Positions 41,269-53,716 of a stretch of 64,000 nt of DNA are shown piece by piece; position 1 is the stretch's first letter; each line of letters begins with the position of its first letter. This DNA is from Lineus longissimus (Eukaryota > Nemertea > Pilidiophora > Heteronemertea > Lineidae): positions 9,612,001 through 9,676,000 of the forward strand of contig NC_088316.1 of assembly GCF_910592395.1 (NCBI RefSeq). The letters run 5' to 3'. The notes under the pieces were generated by a model. The model saw only the letters and a program-made list of their open reading frames with translations, had not been told where the DNA came from and did not search any database. The position numbers and the translations under genes are program-made.

Positions 41269-42644
41269 TTACTGCCCTGCTATTTCAGGCTCAAACTCAT
41301 CAGGCAGATTGAGGAATTCTACCCCCTGTTCGTCGTCCTCGTCGTCATCCGGAACTGGGTGTGGACCTGCGTCTATGTTCTGTGGGCGTAACGCTTTCTC
41401 AAATCCATGCTCGACGACCTCTGGGCTGATCGCTTCCAAGGCACGGCTGACGATGTTGACAACATCTCTGAGTCCAATTGGATCACACTGGCCTGCTTCG
41501 TTGGTGTTTTCGGTCTTCCATGACTTCCATGCTTGTCTGGCGTGACATTTGAAGGATCTCATGACAGCCACATCCAGGGGTTGTGCCAAAGATGTGCATC
41601 CGGCCGGTACAAAGTTGAGTCTGCCCCCTTCTGCAGTGAGACGATTCCTGAAGTTCTCCGTTCGATGTACTCTGAACTGATCTACCAAAAGTATGAAATG
41701 TTCAGCATGGGCCTCATGGACGTATGGGATGAAGATTTCGTCAAGCCAATGGTGACTCGTCTCCTGTCTGACCCATCCCGTGGCGGACGATGTGACCACA
41801 ACGTTTTCGGGCAACTCGGCCTCTTCCAGAGCTCGAAGCGCGCGAACAAGTCCTCTTCTCGGAAAGGTGATGTGGGCTCGCATCTTATCGCCATTTGCCG
41901 CCACGCGAAGTGTAACAGAACATCCCAGCTTTGCATTCTTCCTGGAGGTTCGTACATCAACAGCCTTGGCACATTTCTCATTGAGGGTGTACATTAGGCG
42001 GAGGTCAAAAAGGAGGAAAGTCTGGTCCATGTTGAAGAACAGGCGCATTCGTATACCAACATTTTCGATGGTGTTGGTTATTTCATCACGAAAGTTTCGA
42101 ACCAGGACAACGGCGTTTTCTGGAATGGTGGTAGTGTTCTTCATGACCTTCCGCAGGCTGATGTCCTTCCTCTTCAAAAAAATTCCACCCAGCCGTTGGA
42201 TGCATGGAAATCATGCATTAGTGGTTTTGCCTCTGTGGCGAGTTGTCGGCGCTCTTCTGGGAGGGCTTCCCACCAGGTCTGGAATAGTTGCACGGCCTTC
42301 TCCTGGACATCTTGGATCACAACAGGTAGACGTCTTCGCCGAACATCCCGGAACCAAATTTCTAGTTGGTCATCGACCTCAGGCCAGTAACCAATCATCC
42401 TCTGCTTCACCTTTTGGTCTTTGCCCCGGTTCTGCTCCTCCTTCAATTCCAGGTCATGACGGTTCCACCTGCGAAACGTCTCAAAAGGTATGTTGTGGTG
42501 GTTGGCAAATTCTGTCATCGTTCGCACAGTGCCATTTCCAGTGGCAACCTCAAAGTATCGCAGGTATCGCAGCTTCTCCGTCATGGAATAACTACGCTTT
42601 CTTTTAGGCAGTGGCTCATCCATATTTCTACAAGTTGTAGGCAA
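41269..42644 (-). pseudogene. Pogo/Tigger transposase 2, one frameshift
   Basis: The N-terminal frame (42644-42174) has a CENP-B-type helix-turn-helix (EFANHHNIPFETFRRW) and the second DNA-binding half with a YWPEVDDQLEIWF segment. The DDE frame (42177-41269) has NMDQTF, ILLVDQFRVHR and SLAQPLDVAVMRSF, and ends in an acidic tail. The two overlap by four bases inside a run of seven Ts at about 42178-42186 on the coding strand; eight would keep one frame of about 458 codons. Intronless here, unlike the other copy. Its catalytic Asps are all present. Confidence 0.85.
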
Positions 42645-43282
42645 GGCAAGAAGAGGTTTCCGACATTACCCAAACTTTACATACGCCTGAAACCTCACTG
42701 ATTACTCAACATTTTTTGCCCTATTAGGCGTACGTGTTGTCCCAACTAAAATGCTAAGGTAATTCTCCCGGATTCCAAACTATGGACCAGACATTGTTGT
42801 TCGAAGTTCCTCTCAATCATCCATTACACTTAGCAAACAAGCCTTGATATGCCTTTTTTACGCTTTTTAAGGTACTCAAATTTTGAAATTGAACATCCTG
42901 TAAAAACCGGTGGAGTATTTTGTGGGACACCCCGTATTATTCCGCCGCGGCACTCGTCCGTACAAATGACGCAACCCTATTAGGTCACCTGCGAAACATA
43001 CAGCAGCTCCTCTAAAACCTAGGCCTGCCTTCCAAATTGACAGTCTACTGCTATTGGTCGTTACCATGCGTGTATTGTGATCCTCTACTACGTACCATCA
43101 TAAGGTGGGTTTGGCCTGAATATTAGGAACCGGTGGTTTATCGATGAAAAGACAGTATTTGTTTCCCAAGAGTAGTGATAAAACAATCACCAGTACCCAA
43201 CTCTTTCTTGTTAGTTGTATGATTATGGGCTTGCTGAACTTCGTACAATAGCAATGGACTCGGATCAGAGCGAGTTGAACAC
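42645..43282. other. Spacer between pogo and LINE1 ORF2
   Basis: No gene recognised. An opening LINE ORF2 peptide seems to start near 43200 (SCMIMG-like). Transposon ends not identified. Confidence 0.35.
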
Positions 43283-45650
43283 ATGTGTGAACTGAACGCA
43301 TGCACTGACTTTTTATTACTGCAAGAACACTGGCAGTTTGAAGACCAATTGCAAAAACTTAGAGGTGAATTGGGTATCAATGTGAACATTCATGGTGTTA
43401 CTGGTATGAACGTTGAGCAATTGCTGGTTGGCCGGCCGCACGGAGGCGTGGCGATTGCCTGGGACCAAAGAATGGATGCAGTTGTTATACCTGTACAATG
43501 GGTTTCGAAACGTGTATGTGCTGTTGAGGTTAAAAGTTAAAAAATAGAAAACAAAGTTATATTGTTAAATGTGTACATGCCGACCAATTCGGGAGGCCAC
43601 CAGAAGAAATCTCTGCGATACTTGCAGCTGCAAATACCCCGGATATTATAATGGGTGTGTGACTGGAACACAGATTTTAGTAGAGCTGATTCAGCACATA
43701 CCCGAGCTCTCTTAAAATTTATGGAAGAGGGGAGTTTACTTTGTGGAAAGACACATACTACTTGTGACGTAGATTACACATATGGGAGCAAAATAACAGG
43801 TGACAGATCACTCATCGATCATTTTCTGGTATCGGAGAGTGTTTTTAATAGAATCAAAAAATATAGTGCCCTGCACAAAGCAGACAACCTCTTTGACCAC
43901 TCTAGTTTACAACTGGTTGTTGAAGTAAATAATCAAACTGATAAAAAGTCCGATATCAATGATAGAAAGGCGGTAAAAACGCAGTTATGGGACAGTGTCG
44001 CTCAAGACGACATTGTGAGGTATCAGGAAGTATTTTATTAACAGCCAAATTAGGCGAAATAAATGTTCCCTTTCATGCACTTAGTTGTAATAATTACTCG
44101 TGTACGAACCACACTGGGGATATAGAAAAATTCCACGATGATATAGTATCGGCATGCGTTAGGGTAGGTGATGAAACCATACCTTTTAGTAATAAGAGTA
44201 CCTTTCGCGGTAGAGCAGGTTGGGACGAAGAAATCAGTGAGCAAAACAGACGGGCTCAGTTTAGCATGAGTTATGGAAGGAAAATGGGAGACCAAGACAT
44301 GGTAACGTCGCAGACATACGTCGCCACACTAGGGCACAATATCATTTAGCGGTAAAACGGGTGAAAAAGAATCAAGATAAGGTAACTGCAGAAAAATTGG
44401 CAAACTCAACTAGGGGTAAGAGTAGTAAGGAATTCTGGACAGATGTAAAGAAAATAAAAGGTACAGGTCGTGTGACACCTAATACTATGGACGGTGTTGA
44501 GTAGAGTGAGGCGATATGTCAAGTTTTTGCAAATAAATTCAGTAGGTTATACAACTCAGTTCCGAATGAAGTTGATGAAATGCATGAGTTGAAAATGAGT
44601 CTAAATGATAGTATTTTACAAAATTGCTGTGTTGGTCAATGCCAGAATGATCATCGAGTTAATGTGCAAGAAGTTGGTTGGGGGGTGAAACAGCTTAAAG
44701 CGGGAAAAAAGGACAGTATTTCAGACATTAGATCTTATCATTTTATAAATGGTGGTCCTAAACTTTATACGTATATATCGTTTCTGCTTAGTTTGATAAT
44801 CTCACATGGTTACTGTCCTACTAATTTTACAAGGTCTTATGTAATACCAATACCTAAAAATAATAGGAAGTCTTTATGTTCATCAGAGAATTATAGAGGT
44901 ATTTCTCTGAGCAGCATTATTGGCAAGATTCTTGATAACATCCTATTAGAGAAGTACGATTCTATTTTATCTACATCTGACTCCCAGTTAGGTTTTAAGG
45001 CTGGGATGTCAACGGCTACATGCAGCACTGTTGTGAATGAGGTTATAGAATATTACAATAGCTGCAAAACTGCAGTCTACTGTGTTATGCTTGATGCAAG
45101 TCAGGCCTTCGATTGTGTTCATTTCATTAAAATATTTAAGGTATTGATGAAGAAAGGCCTGTGCCCTTTAATTGCACGACTTCTGGCCAATTTATATACA
45201 AATCAGATCATGCAAGTACAGTGGGGTGAGGTTTTATCAATGGAATTCTCAGTTAGGAATGGTGTGAAACAAGGAGGTGTCTTATCACCAGTAATGTTCG
45301 GTATATATCTTGACGAACTTTTAGATAAATTGGGTAAATCTGGGGTTGGCTGCCACATTGGCAGCATGTTCTTTGGCGCCTTTGCCTATGCAGATGATGT
45401 CATTATTTTAGCGCCGTCATTATTCGGGCTTAGGAAATTGTTGAAGGTTGCGAGTGAGTTCTCGCTTGAGTATATTATTTCTTTCAACGCATTGAAAAGC
45501 AAATTTCTTGTATTTGGGTGTTATGATCCTCCACCCGAGGTGTTTTTTCAAGGTAATGCATTCAGAGTATCCCGAGAGGAAATTCATTTAGGGATACTTC
45601 TGGGTCATGATGTACGACGTAGGCGGATACAATTATGTATAAATGATCTT
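43283..45650 (+). pseudogene. LINE1 ORF2: AP endonuclease and reverse transcriptase
   Basis: Endonuclease: FLLLQEHW, then after a TAA at 43540 the NVYMPTNSGG segment, CDWNTDFSR (Gly to Cys at the usual GDWN) and LIDHFL...LFDHSSL, where the family has SDH. RT from about 44580: VRNGVKQGGVLSPVMF and FAYADDVIIL (45381-45398, catalytic DD). The RT frame runs unbroken for 357 codons but upstream parts carry frameshifts and a stop near 44500. The enzyme nicks target DNA and copies the element RNA. Confidence 0.85.
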
Positions 45651-45667
45651 TAGATAAATGTACTCAC

Positions 45668-45838
45668 GAGTGTATAAATTTCTGCATCTTCGGTGATTGT
45701 GGCAATAGTATTCCAGGCAAAATGTTGAATAAAAATCCTCCGAGCAGTGTTATGTGATGAATCGGCGGCAACAAGGCGATAAAAATCCGGATAATAATCC
45801 GTGTTGCTGAGGGCGGGCGAAGTAGCAGCATATGAGAT
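45668..45838 (-). CDS. Exon of a GABA-B-type metabotropic receptor, ligand-binding domain
   Basis: A 171-base segment with an upstream acceptor TTTTTTCAG (ending at 45839) and a downstream donor GTGAGTA (45667-45661) translates without break into 57 residues. The segment has an ISYAATSPALSN start, a YPDFYRL middle and an FAWNTIATITED end, matching the Venus-flytrap lobe of GABA-B receptors (LSYGSSSPALSN, FPTFFRT and WKKIATIQQ positions). The family are class C GPCRs. No other exon was found in the window: the next downstream exon would lie left of the LINE, and the upstream one right of 45838. No stop or frameshift is visible. Confidence 0.85.
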
Positions 45839-46717
45839 CTGAAAAAATAAAACATCTGAGGTGAAAGTGGTTCGGTCGAGGGGTACGAAATCCAACTTGC
45901 CAAAAATCGGACGAACCTTCGAATTTGCCGTGCGTTCATTACGTTTACCGGCCCCTCAGAACCTAATTCGAACAATTCAGGTCCTCCCAAGATTGGGCTT
46001 ATTTGCCCATGAGCCTCATCCCTGAACAGATCTTCGAGCATTACAATGGGATATCAGCTGTCGGACAATAGGCGGGTTAGATTAAGCAATGGACAGCGCG
46101 CAATATGACCAACACTGGTCAAACTAGATAGTTATAACTCGCTATTTTTCAGTCATTTTTAAATTAAAAGAAGCTTATTGTTAGAAGATATATGCGAACT
46201 TTCTACATAATGTAGTTTCTAAAAACACTGCAGCAAATTGTTGTACCCCTTTGCCTCTTTTGGTGACTGGATGATCACACAACTGATTTGCTTATCTGAG
46301 GATTATAAAACAAGTACTAGAAAAAGATCTGATCCCCGCCTGAGTACGCAGGTTTTTTAGGCACTGGAGAACTCCCCTATAAGTCACCTATTTTCCGCTT
46401 CATCCCCACCAAAAACCCACTAAATGAGCCCGCCCGGAAGCATTCCAACAGCCACACAGGCAAGTACGAAGTTTCAAGTTTTTAAGAAATATATTTTGTA
46501 AAAATTCCGGCCCCCCAAAACACCCAAAATTGAAGAGATAATCACGATACCTTCCGTAATCGCGTAATCCACTCATCGCTCGAAAAAATTAGATCATCTA
46601 TTTTACTAGAAATCGGACGCCCAAAAGACAACATCCCCCAGGGCAAGAAACAGCTTAAAAGTAGGCATGTCCTAAAAGTACATAAAAAATTGCTACATAC
46701 CCCCAGCTACTCTGCCA
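45839..46717. other. Probable receptor intron sequence
   Basis: No gene recognised. The polypyrimidine tract of the exon acceptor lies at 45840-45852. The rest holds no open frame with family resemblance and no transposon signature. Confidence 0.4.
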
Positions 46718-47031
46718 GCGATTTATTTTTCACACCAGGTGCGGCCATTTTGTTTTCCATATATGGCAAACGCGTCATAATTTATTCATTTATTCATACG
46801 AATGAATTGACGTTTTTGGTTTTGGAAATCCCCATTGAGTTCGCGCGCCGGTCACCGCACTGAATGACCTACCTTTTGTTTTAGCGCGCGATAATTAGTT
46901 CGCTTAGCTCTCGCAAGGATCCCAATTTTTTTCTCGAAAAACGTACATTCTACATGCAATGACGATGCTGCATAAATTATGCCATATATGGAAAACAAAA
47001 TGGCCGCACCTGGTGTGAAAAATTAAATCGC
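46718..47031. repeat. MITE with ~50-bp terminal inverted repeats
   Basis: GCGATTTATTTTTCACACCA on the left is matched, inverted, at 47031. The match continues through CAGGTGCGGCCATTTTGTTTTCCATATATGGCA for about 52 bases. The core is unrelated and non-coding. No target duplication identified. Confidence 0.75.
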
Positions 47032-47135
47032 TCAGCCATCCCAATGTATCACTCTATTATATTATCACACGATCCAATTAATGCATCGAGAAATGCCAAC
47101 TCGTAATTTAATACATCCATTCGATGGCCCATTTC

Positions 47136-47440
47136 CACACCCAGACCTCGAGACACAATCACCTACATTGCTATATGTACGAGTCATTGGCAAACCCAGC
47201 TGTCCTAGCCTTGAGACACATTCATCACCACACCCTAGCACGAAGGAGTCACTGTCACATCCAGTGCTTGCCACGAGACACAATCATCTACAATGCTAGC
47301 AAGTAGGAAACACGTCCACATTCAGTCCTAGCCTTACGACACAATGTTCGACACTGCTAGCACGTGGACATAGCAAAATCCAATCCCAGCTGTGAGACAG
47401 AGTCATTACCATTGTTAGTACATTATTACACAAAATCACA
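47136..47440. repeat. Degenerate minisatellite, ~57-63 bp unit
   Basis: About five units built on a CCTTGAGACACAATCA...GCTAGCACG theme recur with substitutions and indels. Confidence 0.6.
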
Positions 47441-47454
47441 TCCAGTCAAAGTAG

Positions 47455-49760
47455 AGAGATTAATCGGGAGCTAGCATTTGAACCAGAAAACGGAGTTTGA
47501 AAAGGTTTATCGAATCAGGAAACGAATAAGGAGCTAGCACTTTGATTACTGCAAAATAGACTAAGAAAGATTAAACGAATTGGGAGTTGAATCGGGAGCT
47601 AGCATTTGCATAGGAAAATGGAGTTGGAAAGGGTTAAACGATTAAGAAAATGAATAAGGAGCCAGCATTTTGAACCGGGAAATGGACTAAGAAAGGGTTG
47701 AATGATCTGAGTGTCGATTTATAGCTGGTTTTATAGCTGATTTATAGCTTTATAGTCGATTTATAGTCGATTTATAGTCGATTTATAGCTGGTTTTTATA
47801 TAGGTTTAATATAGGCATTTTGAACCGGGAAATGGAGTAAAAAGGCTTAAATGAACTCATCCTGAGATACAGGTTTTTGATACTCCTACTTCGTATACAA
47901 AAGGCGGAGTATATTGTAATGCCAGGGCGCCACGCCCCTTTCTGGGGAAACCCAATGTTTCCGTCGTCATGACGACGTCATTGCCTTATTTGGAAGCGGT
48001 TCTTCCGGGAGATAATTTATGTGAGTCATCCGTGCAAACGCACTTCTATTTATTGATTTTATCATAATTTGGCTAAGTATAGCAGGGTGATACTCTCGGG
48101 AGGCATGTACTAGTACTCTCTGATTAGTTTTATATAGGTTTTATAAGTATATTCATCGTTGCATTTGTGATTCAGAACTTTCTTTGAGCGCGGTTTCTGC
48201 GCGTATATTTCACTGTGTATTCTCGCTAAAACTCGGCATTTTGCCCGGTCTCCCATCGATGTGTATTTCTAAACTAAATACCAGGTTTGATTCGTCTGCC
48301 AATGTAGAATCAAACCTGTGTGTTCATTTCATTATATTTCCCCGTTTTCATACTTTTATCAGCGATGTTCTGAACCACATTTGCGGCCGTTCTCCGTCGT
48401 GCGTGTTTGTTTACATTATAGAGCTTGACGTCACGACATCTGTTGTAGTCGCTTCGTGATTGGATGACGCAGTTCAGAGTTGGATGCAGGGGATAGCATC
48501 GCATCAGCATCAGAGTAGAGCTATATAGTGTATGTAATTATAATTAACGTTGAACAAAGTGCTTTTTAGAATATTCGTCTTTCTGTTGGATTCTTTTAGA
48601 GAGTCGCCCATGAGTTAAAGAACTGTCTGGATATGACAATATTGAAAATCACTGGTTGTGGTAGGACGAAATGAACTAGAAAATGGAGTAAGAAATGGTA
48701 AAACGAATTGGAAAACATATAAGGAGCTAGAATGTTGAACCGGGAAATTGACCTAGAAAGGATTAAAGGAACAAGGAGTTGAATTGGGAGCTAGGATTTG
48801 AATCGGGAAATGGTGTTAGAATGGCTTAAACGATAAGGAAGATGGATAAGGAGCCAGCATTTTGAACCGGGAAATGGTGTAAGAAAGGCTTAAATAAACT
48901 CACCCTGAGATACAGGTTTTTGATACTCCTACCTCGTATACAAAAGGCAGAGTACATGTATATTGAAAATCACTGGTTATGGTATGACGAAATGAACTGG
49001 AAAATGGAGTAAGATTAAGACAGGGTAAAACGAATTGAAAAATGGAGTAAGAAAGTGTAAAACGAATTGGAAAACGAATAAAGAGCTAGAATGTTGAACA
49101 GGGAAATTGACTGAGAAAGGGTTAAAGGAACTAGGAGTTGAATTAGGAGCTAGGATTTGAATCGGGAAGTGGAGTTAGAATGGCTTAAACGATTAGGAAG
49201 ATGAATAAGGAGCCAGCATTTTGAACCGGGAAATGGACTAAGAAAAAGTTTATTGATCTGAGAGTTGAATTGGGAGCAAGCTTTTTTAATCGGGAAATGG
49301 CGTAAGAAAGGGGAAAACGACTCGGAATACGAATAATTAGGAGCTAGCACTTTGAAACTGGAAATGGAGCTACAAAGGGTTAAACGAATTGGGTGTTGAA
49401 TTGGGAGCTAGCATTTGAATCGGGAAATGGAGTAAGAAGGGTTAAACGAATTGGAAAACGAATAAGCAGCTAGCACTTTGAACCGGGAAATGGACTAAAG
49501 GGTTGAACTGACTGGTAATTGAAGCGGAACCTAGCATTTGAATCGGGAAATGGAATAAGAAAGGGTAAAACGATTCGGAAAATGAATAATGAGCTAGCAT
49601 TTTGATCCGGGAAGGGTTAAACGAATTTGGAGTTGAATTGGGAGCTAGGATTTCAATCGGGAAGTGGAGTTACAAACGGTTAAGCGGACATCCAGTTGAA
49701 TCGGGAGCAAGCAATGAGAATCGGGAGCTTGAGTAACAAGGGGTTAAAACCAATCGAAGG
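47455..49760. repeat. Degenerate ~62-bp satellite-like array
   Basis: Units built on GGGAGCTAGCATTTGAATCG-GGAAATGGAGTAAGAAAGGGTTAAACGAATT recur at 47455-47910 and 48660-49760, about 61-65 bases apart and mostly head to tail. A 14-base GATTTATAGTC-type repeat (about 47715-47805) and a non-repetitive stretch (47910-48650) split the array. Both halves share the CCTGAGATACAGGTTTTTGA motif with GTATACAAAAGGC, showing a larger duplication. Confidence 0.75.
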
Positions 49761-50327
49761 AGTTATCGGAATTCGGATGGTTAATATTTAAGAGAAAATT
49801 GAATTGAGAACTGGGTATTACTTGACCTAACTCCCAGGTCCTGATTCACGCCCATACTGGAGGTAATCGCAGGCAAAATAACAAATTTCAAAATGGGCAC
49901 GAATAAGTATGTGAGAACTGGGAGCCAACTTCTCAAACCCAATGAGAAGAGCCTATCGACCGCAGCCGCAGAGTGTTATGAGGGTTTATTCAAATACCAG
50001 TCGAGCTCGCTTTATATCGTATTGTTCTTATTGTATGCATGTGATGCGCTTGACCACAGTGACAACTACCAATTCAATTCTTCATAAAAATTGTATAGGA
50101 CCTTCATTACACACATGTCTCCGAGATCATAACGATCCTTTAACGGAAACCCATCATCACGGTGGATAATCGTATCGGTTTAGCGACCAATATGTATTGG
50201 GAACTTCCGTTTTTCTATGATATTCGAAGTAACACATATTTTTATAATTTTCGGTAAGTTCCTGTGATTTAATCCGGTTCTGCTTATTATGCGTGCATCA
50301 TCGGTCGTTGTTGTTCATGTGGATGTA
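49761..50327. other. Non-coding stretch
   Basis: No gene recognised; frames on the plus strand (49893-50169) look like chance. Confidence 0.4.
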
Positions 50328-50500
50328 CAGTCCGACAAGAAAGTAAATGTCCACCGTTTTTTTTAAAAATATCACAGAGATAAAATAAGATATTTGAATG
50401 CAGTTTTCAGCAGAGTATGATATAATTTAGTTGGTCATATATTTGTTGTATTTTGATGCACCGAATTACATCTCTTCATTATGTAACGAACACTAGAAAA
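50328..50500. repeat. Half-copy of the mariner-type MITE
   Basis: It begins TA-CAGTCCGAC and follows the left arm of 6161-6457 (AAATGTCCACCG, ATATCACAGAGAT, TTTTCAGCAGAG, TTGGTCATATA, GATGCACC). The inverted right arm was not found, so the copy is truncated or recombined. Confidence 0.6.
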
Positions 50501-50706
50501 ATGTCCAAAAATCACTTTTTTAATTTCATGTGCCTTTTTAAAAATTCACATGAGCACATGAACTGTGCTTTATGACCATCATATTTTGGCATTTGAAATT
50601 CCATAGTGTGTCGATATTCATGACAAATGCACATTTTTGCTTGGGATTTTTATGTTATATTTTTAATCTTATCCATAACCTTCGATAAAGACCCCCAATC
50701 CTTCAT

Positions 50707-51905
50707 GTAATTTATTCAAGATTACGACGTTGTTTGTATGACTCCCTTCCTAATTCGTATCTGTCTGATGATACTATGGACTTTGTAAATCTCCACAGGC
50801 TCAATAGAGATAAAACTGTTCACCCAGCAGAGTATGTAGATCGTTTATTGAATTCTGGTATAAAGATTTTAAATGAACGCATTTTGGGAGACACGAGAGG
50901 TGCGTTTACTTGCCATAAATGGAACGGCAGCAGCACAGTAGATTATTCTTTAGCATATTTTAGCACTTTCACAGATATTTTGTTTTTTAGAGTTCATGAT
51001 CTGTTTGAGGATCTCAGTGATCACTGTATGATTTCATTGAGGCTGACACTCAAAGATCATTCTCAGGATGGATCTACTATTGTCACTGACCGAGTAAATC
51101 TAACACCATTACCACCCAAATTTATATGGGGTGGTGATTCAACAAACCTTTTTCAAGAGGCCCTTTCTTCTCAAGCATGTTTGGAAAAAATTGAACTGGT
51201 AAAGAACAGTCACATTCCACTTGACGGTATTGACTCGAATGTGACGGACTTGAATAACATCCTAATATCAGCAGCCCGAAAGGCAGCTAAACTTGGGAAG
51301 TATATGAAACGAACATTTCATAAAGATATAGTGATCTCACGGAAAAACAAAAAGTGGTTTGATAAAGCTTGCTTTCGCATTAGGAAAGACCTTATAGTTA
51401 TAGGGAAACAGCTTGTTAAGAATCCAAATGACTGTTTATTAGAGGTAAGTTATTTATGGAGAAGAAGCAATATAAGACGAATTTGAAATTGAAAAAACTT
51501 CAGGTTAAGCAGAAATTAATTGAATCCTTTTCAAACTCGAACCCAAAGAATTTTTGGAAATTGGTTGATGAACTTCGCAACCCGGATTCTCCTCTAAACG
51601 ATGTATTGGTTTAAGAAGAACCGAATACGCCTCCTGAAATGTTGAGGGAGATTTCTTCATCAACATCAGAACCGTCTTTTACTCAGTTGGATTTAGAAAG
51701 TTCTAAAGCAGAAGTTTCCAAGGTAGTTAAAGACCTTAAACTTGGTAAATCGGTTGGTCCTGATAGAATCAGTAATGAAATGATTAAGGCATCGTTACCA
51801 AAATACCTTCATATTTACACAAAGTTATTTAATCATGTCCTTCTGTCAGGGACATTCCCGAAGCTCTGGAATTGTGGTCGAATTAACATTGTTACCTACT
51901 CAGGA
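50707..51905 (+). pseudogene. LINE2 fragment 1: endonuclease C-terminus and RT N-terminus
   Basis: The first frame (50734-51486) holds an APE-type endonuclease end (GDTRGAFTCHKWNGSSTVDYSL and DLSDHCMISLR with the catalytic Asp-His) and the inter-domain region with IVISRKNKKWFDKAC-type motif. After a shift (51487-51620) the RT start follows: KAEVSKVVKDLKLGKSVGPDRISNEMI and HVLLSGTFPKLW. It breaks off near 51905. The continuation is probably 56930-57560. Confidence 0.8.
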
Positions 51906-52260
51906 CAGTCCCAGTCCTGACACTGTCTGGGGGAATATGACACAATTTTCTACTATTATTATTATTATTATTGTTATAATGTAAGGCCTAGTTAGATAAC
52001 ACAGAACTGGGCAAGGTTCTGAATTCTGGAATACAATTGGGTCGCATGAGTGAGTTTAGGCCTAAACGGTAAGACCCTGATCTATTAGGCCTACATCAAT
52101 AGCACATTATTTCCAATGCCAAGAAAGTTAATTGAAAAAAAACATAACTGGTTGCTGTAATCTCGAGGACAGTCTGGGTTGTGGTACCGCCATTGTATTG
52201 GCCCAGACAGTCTTGAATCACTGTCAGTTGGACTGTCAGCAGGCACAGTACAGATCAGAA

Positions 52261-53291
52261 TGGCAAGAAGGCAGCGCCCAGATGCAGTAACCGATGAGGA
52301 AATCCAAGCATTTCGCGAAGCCCAACATGAATTGGGCAATGACAACGCCAGGATCGGGGCCTTCCTGGCAGGACGGGAGGAGTTGACGCCGCATGCGCAC
52401 GCCATCTACAATGGACACCTCAATGGCATCATCAATCGCCTCCGCGTTGTTCGTCGAGCAATAAGAAGACGGGAAATTGTAGATGGCCATCTGCCTGCTG
52501 ATCCAGGAGGGATGATCGATTTGTATTCAATTTTGATGGATTAAACAATCCAGAAGAGTTAGCTGTAAGTATGCAATGTTCGAGGACCAACCTTGTCTGA
52601 CGCTTTGAAATGTTTTAGGTAATTCAATACTTTTATACTTTCCAAGAGTTGCTCTTGCAAAATCATCAATCAACCAATCAGTATTCGTGATGTTCTCGGG
52701 ATATTTGCCCGCATGTGTTCGGCTACTACTGGCGTGAAAGCAGTTATATTATTGATTAGTCTGGTCAGAAAAAACTTGTGTCATACCTCTTAAACTTTAT
52801 TCATCCAGGCTCAGATGAACCAAGCAGAGGCCAACGAAGCTGCCGACCTAGTGGCAAGAATGAACGATGGTGGTGAACAAGACGGTGGTCAACAAGAGCC
52901 AGTCGGACAAGAGGGAGCTGCGAATGAACTTCCAAGGTGATAGTCTTATATAAGCTGATGATACATCAATAACCTATTGCAGATGCTGGCCATGTCTAAA
53001 CTGAGATACTTATCCGACTACTAGATGAAGGAAAATAGTATGTGTTCCAAACCACTCACCAATGCCCTGTCCTGCCATCTAAATACTTCCCTTGAACAAC
53101 TGATGATAACTATTGGAACAACTGATGATAAATTTGAATTTCAGGGGTGGACTCCGACAATTGCAGGCGCAGAATCAGTTGATGATGAGAGACATGTTAC
53201 ACAGGATGGCGGCAAGAGAGGCCGAGGAAGATGAACTTAGAGGATACATGATCCGATTTATGAGACAGAACCTGCATCTTGATGATGAATG
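52261..53291 (+). CDS. Unfamiliar accessory gene of the Harbinger-like transposon, three exons
   Basis: Exon 1 (52261 to about 52574, donor GCT/GTAAGT) encodes a Glu/Arg-rich helical protein (EEIQAFREAQHELGND...INRLRVVRRAIRRREI). Exon 2 (about 52810-52936, acceptor TTATTCATCCAG) is acidic and Gln/Gly-rich. Exon 3 (about 53144-53291, acceptor TTTGAATTTCAG) encodes an Met/Arg-rich helix (NQLMMRDMLHRMAAREAEEDEL) ending at a TGA. Exons 2 and 3 join in frame through Leu-Pro-Arg-Gly-Gly. Exon 1 as read hits TAA at 52542, and the donor is reached in another frame (FDGLNNPEELA), so one indel exists near 52490. It is not the usual Myb gene. Role unknown. Confidence 0.5.
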
Positions 53292-53716
53292 ATCCAACAG
53301 CAAAGGCCATGTATAGATAAGAATAAACTTTATTCGTATCTTTACAGTATTTTTCTTTGTTCTCTTCATTTTTCTCATACCGTCTCCGCTGGTCTAAACC
53401 AGCAATGCACTATATACAAAGAGAAATACTCTAATCTTTTTTGTAAGAGACCACGTGACTCCACCAATAATGGGTGCTTTGGATAAGCCTGAACTGAAGT
53501 AGTTAATGGATTGAAAAATGACAGGCCACATGATAATGAAGCACCAAACACTGGCCGAGTCAGGTGGTCTCTCCGAAAAAGGAATTGAGTATAGCCTGGT
53601 CCCTGCCCATTAAAATAATTTCAGATTCGTTTAACTTTTACTTAAAACGGAGGTAGTCAGAAATTGGTGCCTCATCTATAAAGTGGGACATCTATAAAGC
53701 TCTAACCCTAAATGAC

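Larger units (their letters stand above)
39366..45650 (+). mobile_element. CR1/L2-like LINE (LINE1) with pogo insertion
   Basis: ORF1 (39366-40894) and ORF2 (43283-45650) of a non-LTR retrotransposon lie in the same orientation, separated by about 2.4 kb that contain a pogo transposon on the minus strand. The 3' end stops in the region just after the RT, so the copy lacks its 3' tail. The clade is inferred from the APE-type endonuclease, YADD and VKQGGVLSP motifs. Confidence 0.8.

Noticed and set aside
42196-42701. Plus-strand frames opposite pogo 2
   Set aside because: They mirror the transposase coding sequence.
45664-46041. 125-codon minus-strand frame overlapping the receptor exon
   Set aside because: It is an alternative frame of the same stretch. 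The real exon is in the other frame, with good splice sites and a clear family match.
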